Assembly: GCA_016291475.1 (NCBI GenBank)
Contig: JAEEXJ010000027.1
Span: 1 to 33,411 of the forward strand
Direction: 5' to 3'
DNA length: 33,411 nt
Source of the DNA: Lachnospiraceae bacterium
GTDB taxonomy: Bacteria; Bacillota_A; Clostridia; Lachnospirales; Lachnospiraceae
Shown here: positions 1 to 8,131 of the stretch, one piece after another
Numbering within the stretch: position 1 is the first letter of the stretch
Layout: each line of letters opens with the position of its first letter
The notes under the pieces: model-generated
What the model was told of the DNA's origin: nothing
The model's database searches: none
What the model saw: the letters and a program-made list of their open reading frames with translations, nothing else
Position numbers and translations under genes: made by a program

Positions 1-22
1 TTAGCGATATTCTTGATGCCAT
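1..22 (-). CDS. Possible 5' end of a further gene, truncated by the window edge
   Basis: An ATG at 22-20 overlaps the TAA stop of the preceding gene by two bases, in the form TAATG. The frame stays open to the window edge and would begin MASRISL. Stop-start overlaps of this type usually mean translational coupling within an operon, so a third gene may follow the DUF5716/DUF5717-like pair. Only seven codons are visible, so neither the function nor the existence of the gene can be proven here. Confidence 0.3.
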
Positions 23-1293
23 TACGGAAGTTTGATCTCCTCTTCCCATTTACGGGCTTTGGTCTGCGTAAACACACCGAGCCCCTTATCTTCTATAACC
101 ACGCTGAGCTGTCCGGGACCTGACATGGTGGCGGTCAGCTTCATTCTTGTAAGTTCGCCTTCATATCCTTCGAGAGTGATGATGACGTCCGAATTACCTC
201 CGCCGATGATCGACGACAGGGTAAGGGTTACATCATTTCCTCCGGATATGTAGAATTCCAGTTCCGCTTCCGCTTCGTACCAGCATGTGCCGGCATCGAG
301 CAGTGCGTAATAAACATCGCTTCCCTGGCTTAAGATATTCATTCCGATATTTGCGGAAAGCTTATCATCGCCGAGGAATATGTAAGGTGAAGGTTCACCC
401 GAATTCTTTAATTTCTCCAAAAGCGCATAAACCGCACCTTTTGAAAAGAGATTGGTTCCGCCGTAGACCTTACCCCTGCTGCACATGAACCTGAGTGAAT
501 TGGAAATAGCTTCTTCGGCAAAATCCTCACCCACCAGATAGTACGAATACTCCTGACCGAATTCTTTTCCGCCCTGGGCGGCTTTGAGAAGCAGGTTATC
601 GAGTTCGTCGGGCAGCGCTCCTCTTCCCGCGGGAAGTTCAAAGTACGCATTCTCAGCATAAACTACCTGAGGCGTTGTGCGCCTGTTCAAAGGAAGTTTG
701 GTCTGGGTAATGTATTTGTCATCAACGGTAAAGAGTACTGGATTTAAATGCATCCTGTCTTCACCCTGATTCGATACGTAGTAGAAAAAGCTCTCCGAAT
801 GACTCAGGAAGTAAACTCTGTCGGTCTTGATGTGAAGACTCTTCAGACACTCCTTGATCAGATCCATTGCGGTGTCGGTGACTTCAGGAAGTGTGAACAT
901 AACCGCTTCCATTCTGTCCGATGAACCGACATTCTGCAGAAGCCCGAAGGCTCTCTTGAGATACAGCGTAAGAAGTGAATCGGCGCCGTATACGAGACCG
1001 TCGATCTGAGTGTCTTCGCCGGAAAGCGCTTTACTGTAAAGACCGGTAACAAGAATGCTCTCACCCGCTTCCGCTGATGAATAAGCTTCTTTTCCGAAGA
1101 ACCACTGTCCCGCACCATGCCTCTTGGAGAGTGCAACGGGGATGACATACTCCTCGGTTCCGGCTACAAGCGAGACCGTGCGAATATCCCCGCGGTCGGA
1201 ACAATAACTGATCCCGCAGGAAACATCGCTTAAGTCAAAGCCGACAATATATCGTTTTCCGGAGCTTCCAAAGCCCCCGGGAAGTTTAAGCAT
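22..1293 (-). CDS. DUF5716-like protein with Hsp70/actin-like ATPase fold
   Basis: A 423-residue cytoplasmic protein with no signal peptide. The N-terminus has a GFDLSDVSCGISY stretch resembling the phosphate-1 loop of Hsp70/actin-like ATPases. Near residue 270 a GGTNLFSKGAVYAL segment recalls the later nucleotide-binding part of that fold. The C-terminal 100 residues look like a beta-rich domain. I recognise it as resembling the Lachnospiraceae DUF5716 family, which has no established function. The start lies one base after the stop of the DUF5717-like gene upstream, so the two are almost certainly co-translated. With htpG just upstream, a role in protein handling or assembly is conceivable, but that is inference. 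The family call is from memory of the sequence pattern, not from a search. Confidence 0.75.
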   Translation of the reverse strand: MLKLPGGFGSSGKRYIVGFDLSDVSCGISYCSDRGDIRTVSLVAGTEEYVIPVALSKRHGAGQWFFGKEAYSSAEAGESILVTGLYSKALSGEDTQIDGLVYGADSLLTLYLKRAFGLLQNVGSSDRMEAVMFTLPEVTDTAMDLIKECLKSLHIKTDRVYFLSHSESFFYYVSNQGEDRMHLNPVLFTVDDKYITQTKLPLNRRTTPQVVYAENAYFELPAGRGALPDELDNLLLKAAQGGKEFGQEYSYYLVGEDFAEEAISNSLRFMCSRGKVYGGTNLFSKGAVYALLEKLKNSGEPSPYIFLGDDKLSANIGMNILSQGSDVYYALLDAGTCWYEAEAELEFYISGGNDVTLTLSSIIGGGNSDVIITLEGYEGELTRMKLTATMSGPGQLSVVIEDKGLGVFTQTKARKWEEEIKLP

Positions 1294-1294
1294 A

Positions 1295-4200
1295 TTACTC
1301 CAGACTGAACAATTTCTTGTTCAAATATTCTTTCCTGTAATACTCGTCGTAAAGCTTATCGAATGTTGCATAGTCCTGAAGAGTGTTGCTGACAAGCATG
1401 TCGGATATAAGTCCGAATACCGAGCCTTCCGCAGAACCGAGAACATCGTTTTTCCTGAGCACGCCGCTGGTCTTAAGTTCGGAACCTGCAGCAGTCTCTT
1501 CGGTTATATAGTACTGAACGCATTCTCCGAAAAAGAGAACGAATTCTTTGAAGCATACTCCGCCGCAAACATCTCTCATACGCTCTTCGCGGTATTTGCA
1601 TTCATCATCGGATTCACTTGCAAAAGTGTAATGGATGATCGCGGTGTTTCCTTCGGATGCCCTGTAATCGATGATGGTGCGGTCATGCATTACATCGAGC
1701 ACTTCAAGAAGATTTGTCCTAAGGTCGCCCTCAGGGAAAGCTTCCTCTGATAAGAAGTTCTGGAACATTCCCAGATGAATACGGTCTTTCATCATAACGT
1801 TCAGAAGATCTATTATCCTGTACCTGATCTCATCCGTAATCTCTTTGGGTGATTCGGAATAATATTTCAGATAGGCAAGCGCTGCTTCCTTGGGAAGATT
1901 CTTCCAGCTTTCTTCGTATTTTACGAGCTCTGAAAATACGCTAGGTGCGATCAGTTTCTCATGTACAAAGTAGTCGTAGCATGACTGAAGAAGGAATGCT
2001 CTTACCACTTCGAGATCGGGATCGTCGATAAGATAGTCTTCGAAGATCTCATTCCTTTCTCCGACAAACGCTCCGCTGTAGAGCATCTGAATGATCATTC
2101 TTTCTTCAATGCCCTTACGGTTTACACCGTATCCTCCGGACATCTTCCAGATATTTCTCAGATCCTTGCACTGTCCCTCGTAATGATCTGCCAGATACTG
2201 AAGGATTATTCCGTCCTTCTTGCCGAGGCTTATACAGTAGATTGCCGATGCTGTGAGGATCTCATCTTCTCCCTCGGTATCGATAAGCCTTCTGTCAAGG
2301 AATGTCTGCATGTATCTGGGATCCGCAAAATAAGGTCCGCATGCTTTGATCAGATCGTATATGGGCTTATAGTCCGCAGTCATGAGCATCAGTCTCATAA
2401 CCTCGCATTTATCCTCGGCATTCATAAGACCGGGATGAATGGTCTTAAGACCGTTGATAAGCGATAATCTGTCGCCTTTGAGTGCAAAATGATCGAGAAG
2501 CTTTAACTTGTACGAATCAGCCACGCTTCTCTCAAGCTCTTCCGAGGAAGCAAGATTCTGATATCGGAGAATATTGCCGTCGTTAACCTCATCTTCACCC
2601 TTTGTGGTATTAAGGATGTTCATGTTAAATCTGTCGTTGTCGTAAACGCAGTCCGCAACGGCTTTGATGAACTTACCCGGAAGCATAAGCTTTTCCAGAG
2701 TGTAATCGGAACTCTTTATATATCTGTTTCCGAAGGAATCCTCCAAAGCAACGACATAATCATTGCCGTATACGGAGATCCATCCGTTTCCTTCCCCCAG
2801 CTTGTATTCCCACGGGGCCTTAAAGCCTTTTTGATATACATATGCCTTTACATATTTGGAATCCGAAGACTGAAGCCATACGGAATAAAGCATATCCGCA
2901 AATATCCTGGCATTGTTTCTGTCCAGGGATGCGGGATTGATAACGTCATAATAAACCGCAGCAAGATGTCTTGTGATAACACCCTTGCCGATCTGCTCCA
3001 TGGCAAAGCTTTCCATTTTGGGAAGATATACATCAAAAAGAGGACCGAGTTCCCTCTTATGTCTGATGACATAGTGATACAGACTTCCGGTATGCAGCGC
3101 ATCAAGAGTGTCGGACATCGAGAAATACTTAAGAACATTCATGGGAATGTCTTCAAAAGAATCCTCACCGAGACTCATGACATAGTTTTCATAAAGATTG
3201 GTAAGCCTGACATCTTCCTGAGCCGCTCTCTTATACCAGACCGCAGCCTGTTCATCTCTCCTGAAGCTTCTTATGAGCTGGGAACAGATTTCTTCCAGAA
3301 TACGGTTGTCGGGACTTACTTTGTACATTTCCTCAAGAGCTCTGAGGAGCATGGGAATTGCCGCGCGGCTTCTTCCGGAAATATAGAGAAGGTTTTCTTT
3401 GATATCTTCTCCGAGGATTCCTCTCTTAAGTCCGAAGAGAATGGTTCTGAGTGTATATCTGTCGGGTTCCGAAGCAAGAGAAGGATCATCTTTTAACAGA
3501 AGTGTTCCTTCGGCATAAATAGCGGGGCTGTTGCAATCCTCCTCGCTGAGTTTCTTCATGGCATTCCAAAAGGCTGCAGTGTCGCCCGTCTCGCCGAAAC
3601 GAGCCTTGGCATGGATCCATCTTACCCTCCAGTCATCCCTGAAACGTTTGGACATTTCATCGAGATGCTTGCGGGCCTTGGCCTGAATCTTATCTTCTCC
3701 GGAAAGGATCCTGAGATAATCAAGATATGCATTATCAAGCACAAGAGATTTGGAATCCGATGCTCTCTTGCTGTCATTCTTCTCAAGAAGCTGGGCGGCA
3801 TAATCGCATGTCCAGGCAGCTTCGCTTTCCCTTCCCTGCATCAGGAGCACGTGAGCCTGCATAAGCTTGGCTGTTATGTCGTACTCATCAACGGTCAGGA
3901 TATGATCTATAAGCCTTCCCGCCTCGGCTATATAAGTATTTCTCTCGATCTCACCGAGGATCTTTTTAACATATAGCTTGGTAACTCTTACAAAGAGAGT
4001 TTTCTTTGAATGCTCCTCACCTGCGGTCTTGCTCTTTCCGCCGACACTGAGCCATACGGGTATCACCAGCTCGGTGTAGGAATTGGAAAGGATGATCTTG
4101 CCGGGATGAAGCCCCGAAGCACAGGCGGAAGAATCCACAAAGAGTTTGAGCGGGCAGATATTTCCCGAGAAATCATCAGCATTAAGAACCGAAACTTCCG

Positions 4201-4921
4201 AGAAAATAAAACCGCCTTCGCACTTAACATCAAGATGCGTATAGCCCCAGCCGTCCTTGCCTATCTCAATGGCAACTTCCTTAAGTCCCATTCCGCGCTC
4301 TGCGGAAGGAACGGAAATGTTAACCTCACCCGCCCTGAAAGAATAGGTCACACGGTTCTTCTTACCCGCATAGATAAGGAACTCCTCCATATTCAGTTCA
4401 TTGCCCCTCTGAGCGGACAATGCCTTATAGGCCAGTTTTGTCTGCGTATCGGAATCGGCTATGACGTAGGGGAAATCCTTGGAATAAAAAAGAGAAAGAG
4501 CTTCCTTCCACTCGGCCCTTGCCAGATTGGTGAAATGAAACAGATTCTTGACGGGGCCTATTGAAGAATCGGGAACCGATCTTACAATATTGACCGAAAA
4601 AGGAATATAGTATTCACCCATATTGGAAATGACGGAGAAAACACCCTTAACGGTGTCCCCTTCATTGCAATAATCGGGATTTAATCTGTATGTGATCTCG
4701 GAGTCCTTGCCCGTAAGGGTATCGGAAATCAGCACCATCCTCAGATCGGATGATACTACCTTTCCCTCGGGGATCGCGTTTGATGACGAATAAACATGAA
4801 AGGAACCTTCGTATTCCTCACCTGCGAGAACGTCCAATTCTATCCTGGAACAGGAAAAATCAAGAGAAAGATCTTCAGATGTGTAATTGCCCTGCAATAT
4901 TCTCGAAAGAACCCGGCGCAT
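1295..4921 (-). CDS. DUF5717-like large scaffold protein
   Basis: A 1208-residue protein with no signal peptide or membrane segment. The first 300 or so residues read as beta-rich, Ig-like modules (for example SRIELDVLAGEEYEGSFHVY). From about residue 320 to the end it is mostly helical, with TPR/solenoid-like stretches such as ITAKLMQAHVLLMQGRESEA. This matches the general shape of the DUF5717 family of Lachnospiraceae, whose role is unknown. The start has a good ribosome binding site (GGAGAAGG) and lies behind its own promoter at 4953-4981. The DUF5716-like ATPase follows with a one-base gap, which suggests a two-protein complex in which this one is the scaffold. Function is not assigned; the domain description is by eye. 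Confidence 0.75.
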   Translation of the reverse strand: MRRVLSRILQGNYTSEDLSLDFSCSRIELDVLAGEEYEGSFHVYSSSNAIPEGKVVSSDLRMVLISDTLTGKDSEITYRLNPDYCNEGDTVKGVFSVISNMGEYYIPFSVNIVRSVPDSSIGPVKNLFHFTNLARAEWKEALSLFYSKDFPYVIADSDTQTKLAYKALSAQRGNELNMEEFLIYAGKKNRVTYSFRAGEVNISVPSAERGMGLKEVAIEIGKDGWGYTHLDVKCEGGFIFSEVSVLNADDFSGNICPLKLFVDSSACASGLHPGKIILSNSYTELVIPVWLSVGGKSKTAGEEHSKKTLFVRVTKLYVKKILGEIERNTYIAEAGRLIDHILTVDEYDITAKLMQAHVLLMQGRESEAAWTCDYAAQLLEKNDSKRASDSKSLVLDNAYLDYLRILSGEDKIQAKARKHLDEMSKRFRDDWRVRWIHAKARFGETGDTAAFWNAMKKLSEEDCNSPAIYAEGTLLLKDDPSLASEPDRYTLRTILFGLKRGILGEDIKENLLYISGRSRAAIPMLLRALEEMYKVSPDNRILEEICSQLIRSFRRDEQAAVWYKRAAQEDVRLTNLYENYVMSLGEDSFEDIPMNVLKYFSMSDTLDALHTGSLYHYVIRHKRELGPLFDVYLPKMESFAMEQIGKGVITRHLAAVYYDVINPASLDRNNARIFADMLYSVWLQSSDSKYVKAYVYQKGFKAPWEYKLGEGNGWISVYGNDYVVALEDSFGNRYIKSSDYTLEKLMLPGKFIKAVADCVYDNDRFNMNILNTTKGEDEVNDGNILRYQNLASSEELERSVADSYKLKLLDHFALKGDRLSLINGLKTIHPGLMNAEDKCEVMRLMLMTADYKPIYDLIKACGPYFADPRYMQTFLDRRLIDTEGEDEILTASAIYCISLGKKDGIILQYLADHYEGQCKDLRNIWKMSGGYGVNRKGIEERMIIQMLYSGAFVGERNEIFEDYLIDDPDLEVVRAFLLQSCYDYFVHEKLIAPSVFSELVKYEESWKNLPKEAALAYLKYYSESPKEITDEIRYRIIDLLNVMMKDRIHLGMFQNFLSEEAFPEGDLRTNLLEVLDVMHDRTIIDYRASEGNTAIIHYTFASESDDECKYREERMRDVCGGVCFKEFVLFFGECVQYYITEETAAGSELKTSGVLRKNDVLGSAEGSVFGLISDMLVSNTLQDYATFDKLYDEYYRKEYLNKKLFSLE

Positions 4922-4952
4922 TATCCTTCTCCACCTTCACAAAGATATAAAA

Positions 4953-4981
4953 AGTATACCAAAAAACGGCTGTTTAGTAAA
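4953..4981 (-). promoter_or_regulatory. Sigma-A promoter of the DUF5717-DUF5716 operon
   Basis: On the minus strand there is a -35 box TTTACT (4981-4976), a 17-base spacer and a -10 box TATACT (4958-4953), with the extended -10 element TGG just before it. It lies between the htpG terminator and the DUF5717-like start, so this operon can be transcribed independently of the heat-shock-controlled htpG. Confidence 0.7.
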
Positions 4982-4984
4982 CCA

Positions 4985-5018
4985 AAAACACCCCGAAGAG
5001 ACGCGAGTTTCTTCGGGG
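4985..5018 (-). terminator. Rho-independent terminator of htpG
   Basis: CCCCGAAG (5018-5011 read on the minus strand) pairs with CTTCGGGG (4998-4991). The stem extends by three weaker pairs around a loop of about six bases, and the minus strand then continues into TGTTTTTGG. The hairpin starts 21 bases after the htpG stop codon. Confidence 0.85.
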
Positions 5019-5038
5019 CATTTACCGTATTTTACGTA

Positions 5039-7111
5039 TTATTTTTCACCTGCGAGCATCAGGAGAATATCGTTGCTTCTGGTGATGAATGTTGCCATGT
5101 CATCGGCGGAAAGAGGTGCCTGCTGGATCTTGGCAAGATCGTAGAGCTGCTCGCATATCATTCGGGTGTTCTCACCGTCTTCATGCTCGGTAACATACTT
5201 TACGAGAGGATGTCCGGCATTGAGGATAAGGGTCTCTCCTTCACTTCCGAAGTCACCCATATCCATACCTCTTGCCGAATACATCTTCATCATATCCTGC
5301 ATTCTGCGGGTCTCTTCGGAAAGAGTGAGCATTGAAGCTACCTTCTTGTTCTTGAGCTTCTCAACCTTGATGGTGATCTTATCCTTCTTGAGGGCCTTCT
5401 TCATGATGCCCTCCACCTTGGTGGTAAGCTCTGCAAGTTCTTCCTCTGCCTTCTTGGAAGTCTTGGTCTTCATGGCTTCGGTAACATCGGCATCGATACG
5501 CTTGAATCTGATGCCCTCGTTCTTGCTCTCAAGCTGCTGTATGAAAGGCATGTCGATGTGGTGGGTAAGGATGACCGCATCCATCTTGGCAGCCTTGAAC
5601 ATTGCGATATACTGGCTCTGCTGCTGAGGATCGGTGACGTAGTAAATAGTCTTTTCCTTCTTCTCGTCCTCTGCCTTTTCTTCCGCAGTTTCTTCGGTAT
5701 CTGCCGTATCTTCGGTCTTCTCTTCGGTATTTTCCTCATCCTCCGCACCATCGATGGGCTTAGTCTCAAGGCACTCGGGAAGAGTCAGGTACTTACCGTC
5801 GATATTCTTGAAAAGGATGTAATCGTTCATCTTGGTGCAGAACTTGTCGTCCTTTAAGCAGCCGAACTTGATGAAGGGAGCGATGTCATCCCAATACTTC
5901 TCGTAATCCTCCTTCTCGGTCTTGCACATTCCGGAAAGCTTCTCGGCAACCTTCTTGGAGATATACTCCTCGATCTTGGCTACGAATCCGTCGTTCTGAA
6001 GCGCACTTCTGGATACGTTGAGAGGAAGGTCGGGACAGTCGATGACGCCCTTAAGAAGCATCAAAAACTCGGGAATGACCTCCTTGATATTGTCTGCAAT
6101 AAATACCTGATTATTGTAAAGTTTGATGGTTCCCTCAAGAGAATCGTATTCCATGTTGATCTTGGGGAAGTACAGAATACCCTTCATGTTGAAAGGATAA
6201 TCCATGTTCAGGTGGATCCAGAACAGAGGCTCTTTGTAGTCCTGAAATACTTTGCGATAGAACTCAAGATACTCTTCCTTTGTGCACTCCGAAGGAGTTT
6301 TGGTCCAAAGGGGAGCAGGATCGTTGATGAGTTCGGGACGTTTCCTGATCTTTAATCTCTCTTTGCCCTTAACCTCCTCGCTACCGTCTTCTTTCTTCTC
6401 TACGGTAGGATGGATCTCTTCCACAACCACATCGTCATCTCTCTTGTCATCAAGATCGATGGTCTCGGTGGAATCATCGTTTACCTTGGACATGAAGATC
6501 TCTGTGGGCATGAAACCGCAGTACTTTTTGAGAACTTCCCTTGCCTTGTATTCGTTGCAGAACTCAAGGCAGTCATCATTAACATAAAGAGTGATCTTGG
6601 TTCCGACTTCGGTCTTATCACCGTCAGAAATGCTGTATGAAGTGCTTCCGTCGCACTCCCAGTGAACAGCCTTTGCACCCTCCTTGTATGAAAGGGTATC
6701 GATATGAACCTCATCTGCGATCATGAAAGCGGAATAAAAACCGAGTCCGAAATGACCGATGATCTGGTCTGAATTGCTCTTATCCTTGTACTTCTCGATG
6801 AAATCGGTAGCTCCTGAAAATGCGATCTTGGTAATGTATTCCTCAACCTCATCGGCGGTCATTCCGAGACCGTTATCGATGATGGAAATGGTCTTCTCAG
6901 CGGGATCGAGTACAACATCGATCCTTCCCTTATAGCCTTCGGGAAGCTCGTACTCTCCCATCATGTCCAGCTTCTTAAGCTTGGTAACCGCATCACATCC
7001 GTTGGAAACCAGCTCACGGTAGAATATATCGTGGTCCGAATACATCCACTTCTTGATTATCGGGAATATGTTTTCGCTGTCTATCGAAAGATTTCCCATT
7101 TTTTCGCTCAT
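5039..7111 (-). CDS. htpG: Molecular chaperone HtpG (Hsp90)
   Basis: A 690-residue bacterial Hsp90, a cytoplasmic ATP-dependent chaperone dimer. The N-terminal GHKL ATPase shows RELVSNGCDA (catalytic Glu33, Mg-binding Asn37), DNGLGM at 79-84 and the glycine-rich lid GHFGLGF at 119-125. The middle domain has NVSRSALQND with the ATP-contacting Arg368. It is longer than E. coli HtpG because of a charged N-M linker (about 218-258) and a strongly acidic, low-complexity insert at about 456-487, just before the TIYYVTD strand of the middle domain. The start has an AAGGAGG site seven bases upstream. Expression should be heat-inducible through the CIRCE operator and promoter upstream. It is monocistronic, with a terminator downstream and the DUF5717/5716-like pair next. 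Confidence 0.97.
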   Translation of the reverse strand: MSEKMGNLSIDSENIFPIIKKWMYSDHDIFYRELVSNGCDAVTKLKKLDMMGEYELPEGYKGRIDVVLDPAEKTISIIDNGLGMTADEVEEYITKIAFSGATDFIEKYKDKSNSDQIIGHFGLGFYSAFMIADEVHIDTLSYKEGAKAVHWECDGSTSYSISDGDKTEVGTKITLYVNDDCLEFCNEYKAREVLKKYCGFMPTEIFMSKVNDDSTETIDLDDKRDDDVVVEEIHPTVEKKEDGSEEVKGKERLKIRKRPELINDPAPLWTKTPSECTKEEYLEFYRKVFQDYKEPLFWIHLNMDYPFNMKGILYFPKINMEYDSLEGTIKLYNNQVFIADNIKEVIPEFLMLLKGVIDCPDLPLNVSRSALQNDGFVAKIEEYISKKVAEKLSGMCKTEKEDYEKYWDDIAPFIKFGCLKDDKFCTKMNDYILFKNIDGKYLTLPECLETKPIDGAEDEENTEEKTEDTADTEETAEEKAEDEKKEKTIYYVTDPQQQSQYIAMFKAAKMDAVILTHHIDMPFIQQLESKNEGIRFKRIDADVTEAMKTKTSKKAEEELAELTTKVEGIMKKALKKDKITIKVEKLKNKKVASMLTLSEETRRMQDMMKMYSARGMDMGDFGSEGETLILNAGHPLVKYVTEHEDGENTRMICEQLYDLAKIQQAPLSADDMATFITRSNDILLMLAGEK

Positions 7112-7155
7112 AAAAATCGCCTCCTTATAGCGCGTAATGCTAAACCACGATTATC

Positions 7156-7184
7156 ATCTTATGACCGACAATTTTTAAAGTCAA
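7156..7184 (-). promoter_or_regulatory. htpG sigma-A promoter
   Basis: On the minus strand there is a -35 box TTGACT (7184-7179), a 17-base spacer and a -10 box TAAGAT (7161-7156). It lies 45 bases upstream of the htpG ATG and directly downstream of the CIRCE element, so HrcA bound there would sit next to the -35 box. Confidence 0.85.
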
Positions 7185-7191
7185 GAAAAAA

Positions 7192-7218
7192 TTAGCACTC
7201 TTTTAATAAGAGTGCTAA
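7192..7218 (-). promoter_or_regulatory. CIRCE operator (HrcA binding site)
   Basis: A perfect TTAGCACTC, nine-base spacer, GAGTGCTAA inverted repeat. This is the textbook CIRCE element bound by the HrcA repressor, normally found at groESL and dnaK operons. Here it lies seven bases upstream of the -35 box of htpG, putting Hsp90 in the HrcA regulon of this organism. hrcA itself is not in the window. Confidence 0.97.
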
Positions 7219-7286
7219 CAATCGCTCTGTAAGTATTGAATTTACTGCATTTGCGGAGTTCTAAAAGTTTTATTAAAGAGTCTTCG

Positions 7287-7369
7287 ATGACGGTGGAACA
7301 GGGGGACGGTTCTGTCGTTCCACACGATTTTGGTGGAACGACAGAACCGTCCCCCTGTTCCACCGTCAT
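7287..7369. repeat. Perfect 37-bp inverted repeat, REPIN-like
   Basis: Arms at 7287-7323 and 7333-7369 are perfect reverse complements of 37 bases around a nine-base loop. Each arm carries the G-run core GGGGGACGGTTCTGTCG. The element ends two bases from the stop codon of the 85-residue gene and 69 bases from the CIRCE element. There is no T-run after it, so it is not an ordinary terminator, although it could block transcription or protect mRNA 3' ends. The form, two inverted REP-like units, resembles REPINs mobilised by REP-associated tyrosine transposases. No such transposase is in this window. The GACGGTTC core recurs at the tips of the element at 14814-15114. Confidence 0.8.
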
Positions 7370-7371
7370 TA

Positions 7372-7629
7372 CTATTCTTCCATGTCAGATAAATACAGGT
7401 CGTGGATCATATCAAGCTGGGCGATCATTGTTGTGGCTTCCCTGCCGTAGGCCTTGGAGCATTTATGGGAAACCTTGGCGTGTTCTTCCTGATGATCGTC
7501 CATCTCGACAGTCATCTTAACCGCGCCAATCTCAAGCTCATTGTCGAGATGAGCTATTACCTCTTCGATGAATTCATCGGTAGCTTCCCTCTTGGGATAT
7601 TCTATTCCTCTGTATTTTTCTTCATTCAT
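7372..7629 (-). CDS. Small hypothetical protein (85 aa)
   Basis: I do not recognise this family. It is a small, soluble, highly charged protein with an acidic C-terminus and several His residues in the middle (DDHQEEHAKVSHKC). There is no signal peptide or membrane segment. The start follows the SseB-like gene by five bases, with a GGAAGG site inside the end of that gene. It is the last gene of the operon that begins at 14714, and its stop codon lies two bases from the large inverted repeat. Confidence 0.7.
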   Translation of the reverse strand: MNEEKYRGIEYPKREATDEFIEEVIAHLDNELEIGAVKMTVEMDDHQEEHAKVSHKCSKAYGREATTMIAQLDMIHDLYLSDMEE

Positions 7630-7634
7630 AAGGC

Positions 7635-8108
7635 TCAGCCTTCCTCTCCGTTTCCAAATCCGGCCTCAACGTTGGCAGCTCTCAAAAGTGATCTGATGGA
7701 ATTACGGTCGAGATTGATCTGTTCGCCGAAGGGATTGATGGACACACCCTTTACATCATTTACGGAAAGGGCATAATCAAGAATCCAGATGATACCCGTT
7801 TCCAAAAGTTCGTGTCCGTACCCGAGGTTCTTCTGCTCACTGCCGGTAAACACAGGAATCCATACACCGTCGGAAGCCCCTACAAGGCTGATGGAAATGG
7901 GACGGGAACCGTCAGCATTTTTTTCATCCGCCACATCATCAAAGGTAGCCCCCTTCTTGAGGATCCTCACGGAGGTGAGCACCGTTTCGTTTCTGTTTAT
8001 GAAACCTACAAGCTCTTCCCTGAACTCAAGATCCGTCTCATCACTTTTACGGAAAACATATGCGTTGACCGCTTTTTCAAGTTTTGCACAAGCATCGTTA
8101 AGAGCCAT
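7635..8108 (-). CDS. SseB-family protein
   Basis: A 157-residue soluble protein with the SseB N-terminal-like core. A strand-rich region with WIPVFTGSEQ is followed by the characteristic GVSINPFGEQINLDRN segment. SseB-like proteins were named from an enhanced-serine-sensitivity phenotype, and their biochemical role is not known; in Firmicutes they are common stand-alone proteins. The ribosome binding site GGAGGTG lies just before the ATG. The gene sits 23 bases after the glycosyltransferase and five bases before the small hypothetical gene. The family call is fairly secure, the function is not. Confidence 0.8.
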   Translation of the reverse strand: MALNDACAKLEKAVNAYVFRKSDETDLEFREELVGFINRNETVLTSVRILKKGATFDDVADEKNADGSRPISISLVGASDGVWIPVFTGSEQKNLGYGHELLETGIIWILDYALSVNDVKGVSINPFGEQINLDRNSIRSLLRAANVEAGFGNGEEG

Positions 8109-8131
8109 ATCACACCTCCGGATTATTAATG

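Noticed and set aside
2831..3496. 221-codon plus-strand open frame
   Set aside because: It lies wholly inside the DUF5717-like gene on the other strand and shows no family features or binding site.
7287..7369. The 37-bp hairpin as a rho-independent terminator
   Set aside because: No T-run follows on the minus strand, and the arms are far longer than needed; a dispersed repeat explains it better.
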